This document shows, one piece after another, positions 8,302-16,727 of a DNA stretch of 64,000 bases. Numbering within the stretch: the first letter of the stretch is position 1; every line of letters begins with the position of its first letter. The position numbers were made by a program, and so were the translations under genes. Source of the stretch: Geodermatophilus sabuli (GTDB taxonomy: Bacteria > Actinomycetota > Actinomycetes > Mycobacteriales > Geodermatophilaceae); the NCBI RefSeq assembly GCF_010686765.1, contig NZ_JAAGWF010000022.1, positions 87,167 through 151,166 on the forward strand, read 5' to 3'. The notes below the pieces were generated by a model. It made no database searches. It was not told where the DNA came from and saw only the letters and a program-made list of their open reading frames with translations.

Positions 8302-8804
8302 CCGGAGCCCTCGAGCGGTTTGCCCAGGTGTACCAGCTGCACGGAGTCGCCGAGCCAGGACCGGCGCTCCTCGACGTAGCCCAGGCGCCGGTACAGCGCC
8401 AGGTTCTCCTCGCTGTCGGCCCCGGTGAACAGCGTCGCCCGCCGGGCCACCGGTGCGGCCGCGGACTCGAGCGCGGTCAGCAGCGCGGTGCCGATGCCGC
8501 GCCCCTGGCAGTCCGGTGCCACGGTCAGCCGGCCGATCGCGACGACCCCGTCGGACACCCTGCCACGCACCGAGCCGACGATGCGGGCACCGCGGACGGC
8601 GACCAGCGCCAGCACCTGCCCCAGCTCCGCCGTCAGGTCGTCGAGGTCCTGGACCAGCGGCGGCAGGTCGAGGTCGCGGTACCGGCGCGCCTCGGGGACG
8701 TAGGCGGCCCGCTGCAGGGTGAGGACCTCGCCGGCGTCCTCCGGCGTGGCACGGCGCAGCACGACCCCGGCGGGCAGGGGGTGGACGGCCGGGTCGTCGG
8801 TCAC
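8298..8804 (-). CDS. GNAT family N-acetyltransferase
   Basis: The 168-residue protein has the GNAT fold: beta strands VVAIGRLTVAP, then the acetyl-CoA-binding motif QGRGIG (Q/R-x-x-G-x-G), then ALLTALESAA, and the late motif NLALYRRLGYVEERR. It would transfer an acetyl group from acetyl-CoA to an amine; the substrate is not known. The GTG at 8804 follows GGAGAGGAG. Its stop overlaps the next gene by 4 nt. Confidence 0.85.
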   Translation of the reverse strand: MTDDPAVHPLPAGVVLRRATPEDAGEVLTLQRAAYVPEARRYRDLDLPPLVQDLDDLTAELGQVLALVAVRGARIVGSVRGRVSDGVVAIGRLTVAPDCQGRGIGTALLTALESAAAPVARRATLFTGADSEENLALYRRLGYVEERRSWLGDSVQLVHLGKPLEGSG

Positions 8805-8848
8805 GGGACTCCTCTCCGGGCGCTGGGACGGCCCGGGCACCGTATGCC

Positions 8849-9166
8849 TCAGCCGGCGAGCACGTGCACCAGCGCGCCGGTCGCCCCGGCCAGCACGAGG
8901 ACGACGATGAACGGCGCCCGCATCGCCAGGGCCAGGGCCGCCACGGCCAGCCCGGCCAGCCGCCCGTCGAGGACGAGCCGGTCGTCGGTCGTCGCCGCCT
9001 GCACGGCCACCAGCGCGGCCAGCAGCGCGGCCGGCACGAAGTCGACGACGCGGGTCACCCACGGCCGCTGCACCCAGGCCGACGGCACCGACAGGCCCGC
9101 CAGCTTGAGCAGGTAGCAGCCCAGCGAGGCGACGAGCACCACCGTCCACAGCGTGCCGCCGCTCAC
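8849..9166 (-). CDS. azlD: AzlD-family branched-chain amino acid exporter subunit
   Basis: The 105-residue protein has about four membrane helices and fits the small AzlD subunit, including DFVPAALLAALVAVQA and the MRAPFIVVLVLAGATGALVH end. It follows azlC with a GTGA overlap at 9163-9166, the usual azlCD order. Together they form a small export complex for branched-chain amino acids in characterised relatives. The actual substrate here is inferred from the family. Confidence 0.85.
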   Translation of the reverse strand: MSGGTLWTVVLVASLGCYLLKLAGLSVPSAWVQRPWVTRVVDFVPAALLAALVAVQAATTDDRLVLDGRLAGLAVAALALAMRAPFIVVLVLAGATGALVHVLAG

Positions 9167-9855
9167 GAGGTCACCGCCGCCGGCCGCGGCCGGCCGGCCA
9201 GTGCGACCGCGACGGCAGCCGCGACCACCTGGACGCCGGGCGGCACGACCGGGGTGAGCAGGAGCGCGACCGCCGCGCCGGCCAGCGCCACCCGCCGCTG
9301 GACGGCGGCCTCGGGGTACCCGCGCTGCAGCCGCGGCCACAGCAGCGCCAGGAAGGCGGCCGGCACGACGGCGTCCAGCGCCGCCCGCGCGGTCTCGCCG
9401 AGCGCGGCCGCGCCCAGCGCCCCGGCCACCGTCGTCGCGTTCCAGGTGAGGTACAGCGTGGCACCGCCGACGACGAAGGCCAGCCGCGCCTGCCGGCGGT
9501 CGGGGGCGGCCACCGCCAGCGCCGTCGTCTCGTCGATCACCCAGTGAGCGGCACCCAGCCGCCGCCACCACCCCCGCGGCTCCAGCAGCGGGAGCAGGCG
9601 CACGCCGTAGAGGGTGTTGCGGGTGCCGAGCAGCAGCGCGCTGCCGATGGCGGCCGGCCCGCCGCCCCCGGCGCCGAGCACCCCGACCAGCGCGAACTGC
9701 GAGGCGCCGGTGAACATCAGCGCGGAGAGGACGACGGCCTGCCACACGGCGAGCCCGGCGGCGTCGGCAGCGGCACCGAACGCGGCACCGTAGAGCCCGA
9801 CGGCCAGCCCCAGCCCCATCGCGTCGCGCAGGGTGGCGGAACGGGCGTCGGACAC
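9163..9855 (-). CDS. azlC: AzlC-family branched-chain amino acid permease
   Basis: The 230-residue integral membrane protein carries AzlC features: SALMFTGASQFALVG near residue 55, LGTRNTLYGVRLLPLL and the HWVIDETTALA motif. AzlC is the large subunit of a two-component exporter, completed by azlD directly downstream. The GTG at 9855 is favoured over the upstream GTG at 9876 because TAGCCT lies exactly 7 nt before it, consistent with a leaderless message. Confidence 0.88.
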   Translation of the reverse strand: MSDARSATLRDAMGLGLAVGLYGAAFGAAADAAGLAVWQAVVLSALMFTGASQFALVGVLGAGGGGPAAIGSALLLGTRNTLYGVRLLPLLEPRGWWRRLGAAHWVIDETTALAVAAPDRRQARLAFVVGGATLYLTWNATTVAGALGAAALGETARAALDAVVPAAFLALLWPRLQRGYPEAAVQRRVALAGAAVALLLTPVVPPGVQVVAAAVAVALAGRPRPAAVTS

Positions 9856-9862
9856 GGCGACG

Positions 9863-9868
9863 AGGCTA
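9863..9868 (-). promoter_or_regulatory. Leaderless -10 element TAGCCT
   Basis: Minus-strand TAGCCT followed by 7 nt and the GTG at 9855 of azlC. There is no ribosome binding site. Confidence 0.45.
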
Positions 9869-10030
9869 GTGACCACCGCCGACCGTCCCGGTGAGTACCG
9901 GATCACCCCTGCTCGCCCCGGGTCCCCGCCGGCTCCGCAGTACAGTGGGGAGAGGACCCGTGTGCGCAGGTCGCCGCCGCCTCGCGGCTGACCGGACCGG
10001 GTGCTCCCGCCGAAGGAGACAGACGCAACC

Positions 10031-11182
10031 ATGTCCGCCCCGCTGACCGGCACGCCGGCGCTCGACGCCGTCACGGCCGCTCTGGCCACCGTGCAGGACC
10101 CGGAGATCAACCGCCCGCTGACCGAGCTGGGCATGGTCAAGGACGTGCAGATCGATGCCGACGGCACCGTCCGCGTCGCGGTCTACCTCACCGTCTCCGG
10201 CTGCCCGATGCGCGAGACCATCACCAACCGGGTCACCCAGGCGGTCTCCGCCGTCGCCGGGGTCCGCGCCGTCCAGGTCGAGCTCGACGTGATGGACGAC
10301 GAGCAGCGCGCCGAGCTGCGCCGCACCGTGCGCGGCACCGACGCCCCCGACCCGGTCATCCCGTTCGCCCAGCCGGGCTCGCTGACCCGCGTGTACGCCG
10401 TCGCCTCGGGCAAGGGCGGTGTCGGCAAGTCCAGCGTCACCGTCAACCTGGCCGCGTCGCTGTCCAAGCGCGGCCTGTCGGTGGGGGTCGTGGACGCCGA
10501 CATCTACGGCCACTCCGTGCCGCGGATGCTCGGGGTCGACGACAAGCCGACCCAGGTCGACAACATGATCATGCCGCCGCAGGCGTACGGCGTGAAGGTC
10601 ATCTCGATCGGCATGTTCACGCCCGGCAACACCCCCGTCGTCTGGCGCGGGCCGATGCTGCACCGGGCGCTGCAGCAGTTCCTCGCCGACGTGTGGTGGG
10701 GCGACCTCGACGTCCTGCTGCTGGACCTGCCGCCGGGCACCGGCGACGTCGCGATCTCGATCGCCCAGCTGCTGCCGAACGCCGAGATCCTGGTGGTCAC
10801 CACGCCGCAGCTCGCCGCCGCCGAGGTGGCCGAGCGGGCCGGGGCCATCGCCACCCAGACCCACCAGCAGGTGGTCGGGGTCATCGAGAACATGTCGTGG
10901 ATGGACCTCCCCGACGGCTCGCGCGTCGAGGTCTTCGGCTCCGGTGGTGGCGAGGCCGTCTCCGACGCACTGACCCGCACCCTGGGTGCCCGCGTCCCGC
11001 TGCTCGGTCAGATCCCGCTGGACACCCGGGTGCGCGAGGCCGGCGACGCGGGCGCCCCGGTGGTGCTGGCCGAGCCGGAGTCCCCCGCGGCGAAGGCCCT
11101 GACCGCGATCGCCGACGGGCTGGCCAGCCGGCAGCGCGGCCTGGCCGGCATGTCGCTGGGGCTCAGCCCGGTCCGCCGCTGA
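10031..11182 (+). CDS. mrp: Mrp/NBP35-type iron-sulfur cluster carrier ATPase
   Basis: The 383-residue protein has an N-terminal MIP18/DUF59 domain (about 1-90, with the conserved DPEINRPLTELGM and SGCPMRE motifs) and a ParA-like ATPase domain. The deviant Walker A is GKGGVGKS at 127-134, with DADIYGHS and LDLPPGTGD further on. Such proteins bind and hand over Fe-S clusters. The C-terminal CxxC of many Mrp proteins is absent; the corresponding stretch is ENMSWMDLPDGSR. ATG 10031 follows AAGGAG. A TACAGT hexamer at 9941-9946 is a possible -10. Confidence 0.92.
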   Translation: MSAPLTGTPALDAVTAALATVQDPEINRPLTELGMVKDVQIDADGTVRVAVYLTVSGCPMRETITNRVTQAVSAVAGVRAVQVELDVMDDEQRAELRRTVRGTDAPDPVIPFAQPGSLTRVYAVASGKGGVGKSSVTVNLAASLSKRGLSVGVVDADIYGHSVPRMLGVDDKPTQVDNMIMPPQAYGVKVISIGMFTPGNTPVVWRGPMLHRALQQFLADVWWGDLDVLLLDLPPGTGDVAISIAQLLPNAEILVVTTPQLAAAEVAERAGAIATQTHQQVVGVIENMSWMDLPDGSRVEVFGSGGGEAVSDALTRTLGARVPLLGQIPLDTRVREAGDAGAPVVLAEPESPAAKALTAIADGLASRQRGLAGMSLGLSPVRR

Positions 11183-11189
11183 GAGAGGA

Positions 11190-11236
11190 CCCCGTCCTCC
11201 CCGCCCTTCGCGAGCTCAGGGCGGGACGGGACGGGG
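11190..11236. terminator. Two-part hairpin between mrp and the convergent gene
   Basis: Outer stem CCCCGTCC (11190-11197) with GGACGGGG (11229-11236), inner stem CCCGCCC (11200-11206) with GGGCGGG (11219-11225). It begins 8 nt after the mrp stop, and the gene on the other strand ends at 11286. Confidence 0.6.
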
Positions 11237-11266
11237 CCACCCCCACCGCTCGCGCGCTGGGGCCCT
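11235..11266 (+). repeat. Dispersed GC-rich intergenic repeat, partial copy C
   Basis: Contains CCCCCACCGCTCGCGCGCT and GGGGCCC, matching the central part of the copies at 16.7 kb and 18.05 kb. It directly abuts the hairpin behind mrp. Confidence 0.45.
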
Positions 11267-11285
11267 CGAGGTGGCCGCGGCGTCG

Positions 11286-11894
11286 TCATCCCGTGCGCGG
11301 CTCGGCGTGCGGCCGTCCCTTGAGCTCGTGGAACCCCTCGGTGGCCGTCACCAGGAGGGTGCCGTCCCACAGCCGGCCGGCCGCCTCCCCGCGCGGGACG
11401 CGGGACACCACCGGGCCGAACCACGCCGTCCGGCGGGCATCCGGCCCCTCCACCGCCACGATCGGGGTGCCCACGTGCGGGCCGACCAGCCGCACGCCGG
11501 CCGCGTGCGACGCCCGCACCACGTCGTCGGACCCGGCCGAGCCCATCACCGCGGCCAGGTCGGCGGGCAGACCGAGGCGCGCCAGGAGCCCGGGGACGTC
11601 CGGCCACTCACCCCGCTCGTGCACCGCCTCGCCGTAGGAACGGTAGAGCGCCGCCAGGGAGTCCTGGCCGTACCGCTCCCCGACGACGGCGAACAACCGC
11701 ACCGGCTGCCAGAGCCACCCCTCGGGATCCCCCTCGGGGTCGTCGTCGCGCCCCTCGTTGAGCACCGCCAGGCTCATCACGTGCCAGCGCGCCCGCACCG
11801 GCCGCACCTGCTCGACCTCACGGAGCCAGCAGGCGGTCAGCCAGGTGTAGGGGCAGCTCGGGTCGAACCAGCAGTCGACGACCACCCCGTCCAC
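11286..11894 (-). CDS. DsbA-like mycothiol-dependent oxidoreductase (Rv2466c type)
   Basis: The 202-residue protein has the thioredoxin/DsbA-like fold of the Rv2466c family, with CWFDPSCPYTWLT at the N-terminus and GVRLVGPHVGTPIVAVEG (cis-proline region) later. Rv2466c is a mycothiol-dependent nitroreductase with a CPWC active site. Here the motif is C14-P-Y-T17, so the second cysteine is replaced by threonine, giving a monothiol centre. The GTG at 11894 sets the usual family N-terminus. The enzyme class is well supported, the reaction is not. Confidence 0.8.
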   Translation of the reverse strand: MDGVVVDCWFDPSCPYTWLTACWLREVEQVRPVRARWHVMSLAVLNEGRDDDPEGDPEGWLWQPVRLFAVVGERYGQDSLAALYRSYGEAVHERGEWPDVPGLLARLGLPADLAAVMGSAGSDDVVRASHAAGVRLVGPHVGTPIVAVEGPDARRTAWFGPVVSRVPRGEAAGRLWDGTLLVTATEGFHELKGRPHAEPRTG

Positions 11895-12028
11895 GTCTAG
11901 GGAGCCTGCCAGCCGGGCGGGGCTGTGGACCGGTCGCAGGGCCGGGGAGTTCCCGGCCCGGACGCGCGCAGGGGCTCAGCGCGGACCGGGACGGCACGTG
12001 GCCGCGGGGTCGTCCGGAGGACGACGGA

Positions 12029-12409
12029 TCACGTCGCGTCGGGGTCGAACGGGGGCGGGGTCCCGGCGTCGCGGGAGCGGACCGCCGTGGCCCCCGAGGA
12101 CGCCTTGGTGAGGCCGACCGAGCCGTTGGTGCCGCCGCGGCGGACCGGGGGGGCGTCGTCGTCGGCCAGCAACTGGTTCCGGATGAACGTCTTCGGGTGG
12201 TACTGGCGGAGGTCGAGGTCGCGCAGGTGGGCGAGGTCCTCGCCCAGCGACTCGTCCATCTGGGCCCGCATGCCGGTGATCGCCGAGCGGGCCTTCTTCA
12301 GGCCGGCGGCCGCGTCCTTGGCCAGGTCGGGCAGACGCTCGGGACCGAAGATGAACAGCGCGGCGAGCGCGAGGACGATGATCTCGCCCCAGCCGATCGA
12401 GTCGAACAC
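12029..12409 (-). CDS. tatB: Twin-arginine translocase subunit TatB
   Basis: The 126-residue protein starts with a short periplasmic end and one membrane helix (GWGEIIVLALAALFIFGPERLP), then an amphipathic helix (DLAKDAAAGLKKARSAI) and a long charged, partly disordered tail. The FGPERLP hinge and the tail length indicate TatB. It sits last in sigE-rseA-htrA-tatB, the same order as M. tuberculosis Rv1221-Rv1224. GTG 12409 follows GGAGC. The exported multicopper oxidase at 26.2 kb is a likely client of the Tat pathway. Confidence 0.9.
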   Translation of the reverse strand: MFDSIGWGEIIVLALAALFIFGPERLPDLAKDAAAGLKKARSAITGMRAQMDESLGEDLAHLRDLDLRQYHPKTFIRNQLLADDDAPPVRRGGTNGSVGLTKASSGATAVRSRDAGTPPPFDPDAT

Positions 12410-12501
12410 GCTCCGCTCCCCTCTCCCCACGGATCCCCTGCGCCCGCGGACCCCAGCCTAGGTGCGTTCCCGCCCGGAGTCAGTGCCCACATGGGGGGGC
12501 C

Positions 12502-14100
12502 TCAGGCCTCGTCCAGGACCGCCTCGACGGTCTGCGACGAGCCGTTGCGGACCAGCTCGACGCTGATCGTCTCGCCGGGCTCGTGCGCGTCGACCGCGAC
12601 CACCAGTTCCTCGGAGCTGCCGACGGCGTCCCCGTCGACGGCGATGATGACGTCCTGCTCGCGGATGCCGGCCTCGGCCGCGGCGCTGCCGGGCTCGACG
12701 TTGACCACCAGCGCGCCGTCCCGGGCGCTGTCGGTGACCGAGCGGGCGTTGACGCCCAGGGCGGCGTGCACGGCGCGCCCGGTGCTGATCAGCTGCTCGG
12801 CGATGTCCCGGACGGTGTCGATCGGGATGGCGAAGCCCAGGCCCACGCTGCCGCCGCCCAGCGACGCGATCGCGGTGTTGATGCCGATGACCTCGCCGGC
12901 GCCGTTGACCAGCGCGCCGCCGGAGTTGCCCGGGTTGATGGGGGCGTCGGTCTGCACGGCGCTGATGACCGCGTTGGTGTCACTGCCCTCGCCGGAGAGG
13001 CGGACCGGCCGGTCCAGGGCGCTGACGATGCCGCTGGTGACCGTGCTGGCCAGGCCGAGCGGGGAGCCGATGGCCACCACCGGGTCCCCGACGACGACGT
13101 CGCCGGAGTCGCCGAGCGCGGCCGTCAGCAGGGCGGGCTTCTCGACCTTGAGGACGGCGACGTCGCTGGCCGGGTCGCGCCCGACGATCCGGGCGGCCGA
13201 CCCGCTGCCGTCGAAGAACACCGCGCGGATCTCGGCGCCCTCCACCCCGTCGGCCCCGGAGATCACGTGGTTGTTGGTGACGATGTAGCCGTTCGCGCCG
13301 TCGATGACGACCCCCGAGCCGGTGGCGCCGGCCTCGCCGAGGCGCACCTCCACCGAGACGACCGCGGGGGTCACCCGCTCGGCGATGTCGGAGACCGAGC
13401 CCGGTTCGCGGGCCACGCCCTCCTCCGACTCGTTGAGCTGCGTGCCCGGCGCCAGCAACGGCGACTCGTCCGCCGTGCGGGTGAGCAGGTAGCCCGCCGC
13501 ACCGCCCAGGGCGCCGATCAGCAGGACGGCGAGGACCACCAGGACCGAGAGCCGGATCGACAGGTCGCGCAGCCGCAGCCGCTTGCGGCCCTTCGGGTCC
13601 ACCACGATCGGCCCGGACTGCTCGTCCTCCTCGAACACCGCCGGGCCGGTGAGCCCCGCCGGGGCGTGCGGGTCCCGCCAGGGGTCGGCGCGCGCGTCGG
13701 CCTTCCACCACGGACCGGTGGCGGTGCGCCGGCGCCCGGGGCGACCGCCCGGAGGCTCCTGGAGCCCGCGCGCGGCGGCCACCGGCGGCGCGAACGCACG
13801 CAGGACGGCCTCGGGCGGGGGCGGCGGGACGGGCGGCGGCGGTGGCGTCGGGCGATCGCCGGCGAAGCTGCCGTCGACCCTGGCGGGGCGGCCGAAGGCG
13901 GCCTGCTGGGCGGGGCTCGTCGCGGGCGGTGAGACCAGCACGGGTCTCGGGGCGTCGTGCGGCGGGTCGAAGCCGCCGACGCCGTCCCGTGGGCGCGAGA
14001 AGACCTCGTCGGGGACGTCGGCCGACGGCGCCGGGACCGCGCTCTGCGGGTCCTCGGGCAGCGGGTCCTCCCCCGTCGGGGTTCCGGTCGGGCGGTTCAG
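12502..14100 (-). CDS. htrA: HtrA-type membrane-anchored serine protease with PDZ domain
   Basis: From the CTG at 14100 the protein has 532 residues; from the first GTG (13941) it has 479. Counting from the GTG: disordered N-terminus, one membrane helix (about 131-153), trypsin-like domain with H225 (NNHVISG), D260 (SDVAVLK) and S340 (GNSGGAL), and a PDZ domain at about 390-475. It acts in envelope protein quality control. The 53 codons before the GTG contain no ATG, GTG or TTG but encode DEVFSRPRDGVGGFDPP, which continues the FGRP-rich N-terminus known in actinobacterial HtrA. The only candidate start is the CTG overlapping the rseA stop as CTGA. Confidence 0.88.
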   Translation of the reverse strand: MNRPTGTPTGEDPLPEDPQSAVPAPSADVPDEVFSRPRDGVGGFDPPHDAPRPVLVSPPATSPAQQAAFGRPARVDGSFAGDRPTPPPPPVPPPPPEAVLRAFAPPVAAARGLQEPPGGRPGRRRTATGPWWKADARADPWRDPHAPAGLTGPAVFEEDEQSGPIVVDPKGRKRLRLRDLSIRLSVLVVLAVLLIGALGGAAGYLLTRTADESPLLAPGTQLNESEEGVAREPGSVSDIAERVTPAVVSVEVRLGEAGATGSGVVIDGANGYIVTNNHVISGADGVEGAEIRAVFFDGSGSAARIVGRDPASDVAVLKVEKPALLTAALGDSGDVVVGDPVVAIGSPLGLASTVTSGIVSALDRPVRLSGEGSDTNAVISAVQTDAPINPGNSGGALVNGAGEVIGINTAIASLGGGSVGLGFAIPIDTVRDIAEQLISTGRAVHAALGVNARSVTDSARDGALVVNVEPGSAAAEAGIREQDVIIAVDGDAVGSSEELVVAVDAHEPGETISVELVRNGSSQTVEAVLDEA

Positions 14101-14681
14101 GGCGTCCCGCCCGTGCCGGTGTTCCGGGAGGTGTCCACGGTGACGGCCCGGACCACCGGCGGCACGATCTCGGTGCGCTCACCCGGGGAGGGACCGGCCA
14201 CCGACGCGGGCGGCGTCCGGTCGCGGTCGATGCCGTCGGCGGGCAGGTTCAGGGCGAGCGCCGTGACGCCGAGACCGAGCCCGGCGAGCGCGCCCGCGAC
14301 GCCGCGGCGCAGCCAGCGGGCCTGGCCCGGGTGGCCCGGCGCGACCGGAGCCGGGTCCAGCGGGACCGACCACGACCCGGAGGCACCGCTGACGGTCAGC
14401 TGTCCCCGGCCCACGCTGAGGGCGCCCGGGCCGCCCCCGATGCCGGGGACGTCGGTGGTGAAGGGGATGGCGCGCAGCCGGGAGAGCAGGTCGCCGGGCA
14501 CGGTCACGTCGGCACAGGTGTGCAGCGCCTCCTTGGCCTCCCGCTGGGCCTGCACCGCCATGCGGCACTGCGCGCAGCCGGTGAGGTGCCGGGCGGCGCG
14601 GGCAGCGGGACCGCCGGCCAGCTCGCCGTCCACCAGGGCGGCGATGGCCTCCTGCGCCAGGTGGCTCTCCGGGATGCTCAC
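14097..14681 (-). CDS. rseA: Anti-sigma factor with zinc-binding ZAS domain
   Basis: The 194-residue protein has the ZAS motif H32-x3-C36-x2-C39 in a cytoplasmic N-terminal domain that would bind the sigma factor, a middle linker, one membrane helix at about 127-147 and a short extracytoplasmic tail. The gene overlaps sigE by 4 nt (GTGA), the standard arrangement of an ECF sigma factor and its membrane-bound antagonist. In mycobacteria RseA is removed by proteolysis under surface stress. The same function is inferred here from synteny and motif. Confidence 0.9.
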   Translation of the reverse strand: MSIPESHLAQEAIAALVDGELAGGPAARAARHLTGCAQCRMAVQAQREAKEALHTCADVTVPGDLLSRLRAIPFTTDVPGIGGGPGALSVGRGQLTVSGASGSWSVPLDPAPVAPGHPGQARWLRRGVAGALAGLGLGVTALALNLPADGIDRDRTPPASVAGPSPGERTEIVPPVVRAVTVDTSRNTGTGGTP

Positions 14682-15355
14682 CCCAGCCCTCCGTCGGCGG
14701 CCACCGGACGGCGCGGGGCCAGGTGCGCCAGGGCCTCGCGCAGCTGCACCCGGCCGCGGTGGATGCGGCTGCGGACCGTGCCGAGCTTGATGCCGAGGGT
14801 CGCCGCGATCTCCTCGTAGGTGAGGCCCTCGATGTCGCAGAGGACGACGGCGACCCGGAACTCCGGGGAGAGCGCGTCGAGGGCCGCCTGCACCTGCGGG
14901 TCGAGGTGGGTGTCGGAGTAGACCTGCTCCGGGCTCGGCGCGGTGCCCGGCAGTCGCTCGGTGTCCTCGGGCAGCGCGTCGAACCGGATCCGCTGGCGCC
15001 GGCGGACCATGTCGAGGAAGAGGTTGGTCGTGATGCGGTGCAGCCAGCCCTCGAAGGTGCCGGGCGAGAAGTCGGCGAGGGAGCGGAACACCCGGACGAA
15101 CGTCTCCTGGGTCAGGTCCTCGGCGTCCTGCGGGTTGCCCGACAGCCGGTAGGCCAGGCGGTAGACCCGGGCGGAGTGGTCGCGGACGACCTGCTCCCAC
15201 GTCGGCGCCACCCAGGGCTCGACGCCGGCGCCGGTGGCAGCGGCGTCGTGGCCGGGGAGAGGGGCGTCGGGCACGCCTCCAGGATCGCAGACGGAGGCAG
15301 TGGCGGCCCCTCCGACGTCGGCGGGTCGGGGGGTCGCGGCTCGCTTGGGGCGCAC
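14678..15355 (-). CDS. sigE: ECF RNA polymerase sigma factor SigE
   Basis: The 225-residue protein shows sigma region 2 ([19 protein letters not shown] to [20 protein letters not shown] and [17 protein letters not shown]) and region 4 ([42 protein letters not shown]). It is followed by rseA, htrA and tatB, the order of the mycobacterial SigE surface-stress operon. The GTG at 15355 is chosen because a GGAACA-N17-CGTT promoter ends 9 nt upstream. A GTG at 15274 is the alternative and would give 198 residues with the same domains. The promoter implies autoregulation. Confidence 0.92.
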   Translation of the reverse strand: MRPKRAATPRPADVGGAATASVCDPGGVPDAPLPGHDAAATGAGVEPWVAPTWEQVVRDHSARVYRLAYRLSGNPQDAEDLTQETFVRVFRSLADFSPGTFEGWLHRITTNLFLDMVRRRQRIRFDALPEDTERLPGTAPSPEQVYSDTHLDPQVQAALDALSPEFRVAVVLCDIEGLTYEEIAATLGIKLGTVRSRIHRGRVQLREALAHLAPRRPVAADGGLG

Positions 15356-15364
15356 GTCGGGGAC

Positions 15365-15391
15365 AACGGGCCGGAGTCGATGTCGTGTTCC
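15365..15391 (-). promoter_or_regulatory. ECF (SigE/SigH-type) promoter of sigE
   Basis: On the minus strand GGAACA (15386-15391) and CGTT (15365-15368) are separated by exactly 17 nt. This matches the published mycobacterial SigE/SigH promoter pattern. The CGTT ends 9 nt before the GTG at 15355, so the message would be leaderless or nearly so. Confidence 0.7.
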
Positions 15392-15447
15392 CGTTCACAG
15401 GGAGCTCACAGCTGGCCGGTCGCACGGGCGGGACCCCGACCGGCCAC

Positions 15448-15453
15448 TACCCT
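15448..15453 (+). promoter_or_regulatory. Leaderless -10 element TACCCT
   Basis: TACCCT is followed by 6 nt and GTGATG at 15460. No Shine-Dalgarno sequence is present. Confidence 0.45.
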
Positions 15454-15459
15454 CGCCCG

Positions 15460-16113
15460 GTGATGAGCGCCGAGGCACCGGGGCCGGGGAGGGACGTCGC
15501 CGCGTACGCCGACCGCTTCGCGACCGAGACGCCGGCCCTCCTGGCCGCCCGGGCACGCGCATCGCGGCTGTCCGGACCGCCCCCGGTGGGGCCCGCCGTC
15601 GGAGCCACCCTCGCGGTGCTGGCGGCCGGTGGCGCAGCCCGGTCGGTGGTCTCGATCGGCAGTGGTGGCGGGGTGGTCGGGCTGTGGCTGCTGCAGGGGA
15701 TGCGTCCCGACGGCGTCCTCACCGCCCTGGACGGCGACCCCGAGCAGCTGCGCGCCGCACGGACGGCGTTCGCCGAGGCCGGCTTCGCGCCCGGGCGGAC
15801 CCGGATGATCTTCGGCACGCCCGGGGAGGTGCTGCCCCGGCTGTCCCCCGGCGCCTACGACATGGTGGTCTGCGCGGGAGCCCCGACCGAGTACGCGGCG
15901 CACCTCGGCGCGCTGGTCGAGCTGGTGCGGGTGGGCGGCACGCTGACCCTGCACGGCCTGCTCGACGGCGGCCGGATCGCCGACCGCTCGGCCCGCGACG
16001 AGCAGACGGTCACCTGGCGGGAACTCGCTCGCCGGGTGCGGGAGCACGAGGACCTCACCGCCGCCGTCCTGCCGATCGGGGCTGGCCTGCTGGTGGCGAC
16101 CCGGCGCCGCTGA
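15460..16113 (+). CDS. O-methyltransferase-like SAM-dependent enzyme
   Basis: The 217-residue protein has a Rossmann methyltransferase core: SVVSIGSGGGVVGLWLL (motif I), VLTALDGDPEQLRAAR (acidic residue binding the SAM ribose), and VVCAGAPTEYAAHL. It lies divergent from sigE, as does the methyltransferase Rv1220c in M. tuberculosis. The natural substrate is unknown. Translation starts at GTG 15460 or the adjacent ATG 15463. The TACCCT element 6 nt upstream favours the GTG. Confidence 0.85.
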   Translation: MMSAEAPGPGRDVAAYADRFATETPALLAARARASRLSGPPPVGPAVGATLAVLAAGGAARSVVSIGSGGGVVGLWLLQGMRPDGVLTALDGDPEQLRAARTAFAEAGFAPGRTRMIFGTPGEVLPRLSPGAYDMVVCAGAPTEYAAHLGALVELVRVGGTLTLHGLLDGGRIADRSARDEQTVTWRELARRVREHEDLTAAVLPIGAGLLVATRRR

Positions 16114-16136
16114 CGGACGCGCGGGGAGGCCGGCGC

Positions 16137-16637
16137 TCAGCCGAACGGGTACGCCGCGACCGCCTGCCACGGGCCGCCGAGGTAGCGCCACAGGCCCAGG
16201 CCGCGCGCCGGCACGGCGCCGGGGACGAACCCCTCGGCCAGCCGGTCCCGCAGCCCGCGGGCGACCGCCGGGTCGACCTTGTTCTGCACCGTGACGTGCG
16301 GCGCGTGCCGCTGGCGGTCCTGCGGGGTGAGCCACGGGTGCCACGCGGCCGCGAGCCCGGCGCGCAGGGCGGCGAGCTCGGCCGACTCCAGGGTGTAGGC
16401 GACGCCCCGGCCGAGCAGCCGCAGCCCGGTGACGGCGACCTCGAACGGCGGACGTGCGGCCGCGGCCTCGAGGTCGGCGGCCACGGCGTCCACCCGGTCG
16501 CCCGGCAGCGCGTGGAAGAGCGTGACGTGCGCGCCGACGTGGTTGCGCTCGGGAGGGAAGTGCGCGGCGCGCAACCGGTCGAACCGCGCCTGCGCCTCGT
16601 CCCCCAGCAGCAGCGTCACGATCAAGGGCTCGGACAC
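16137..16637 (-). CDS. 2'-5' RNA ligase / 2H phosphoesterase family protein
   Basis: The 166-residue protein carries two H-x-T/S-type motifs of the 2H phosphoesterase superfamily: AHVTLFHAL near residue 37 and HAPHVTVQNK near residue 112. The family includes RNA ligases and cyclic phosphodiesterases acting on 2'-5' or cyclic phosphate ends. The actual substrate is not predictable. The GTG at 16637 is preceded by GGAGG with 8-nt spacing. Its 5' end faces the 3' end of glgC across a dispersed repeat. Confidence 0.82.
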   Translation of the reverse strand: MSEPLIVTLLLGDEAQARFDRLRAAHFPPERNHVGAHVTLFHALPGDRVDAVAADLEAAAARPPFEVAVTGLRLLGRGVAYTLESAELAALRAGLAAAWHPWLTPQDRQRHAPHVTVQNKVDPAVARGLRDRLAEGFVPGAVPARGLGLWRYLGGPWQAVAAYPFG

Positions 16638-16676
16638 GCGGGCGTCCTCCGGTGGCGTGACGGGCGGCCGGCCACT

Positions 16677-16727
16677 CTGCAGGGAGCCCGCCCCGAGCCT
16701 GCGAGCGGTGGGGGGCAGCGGGGTCCT
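16677..16727 (-). repeat. Dispersed GC-rich intergenic repeat, copy D
   Basis: Minus strand: GGACCCC, then CTGCCCCCCACCGCTCGCAG, GCTCGGGGCGGG and CTCCCTGCAG. It is nearly identical over about 45 bp to the copy at 18039-18088, but in opposite orientation. It reaches the glgC stop codon. Confidence 0.6.
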
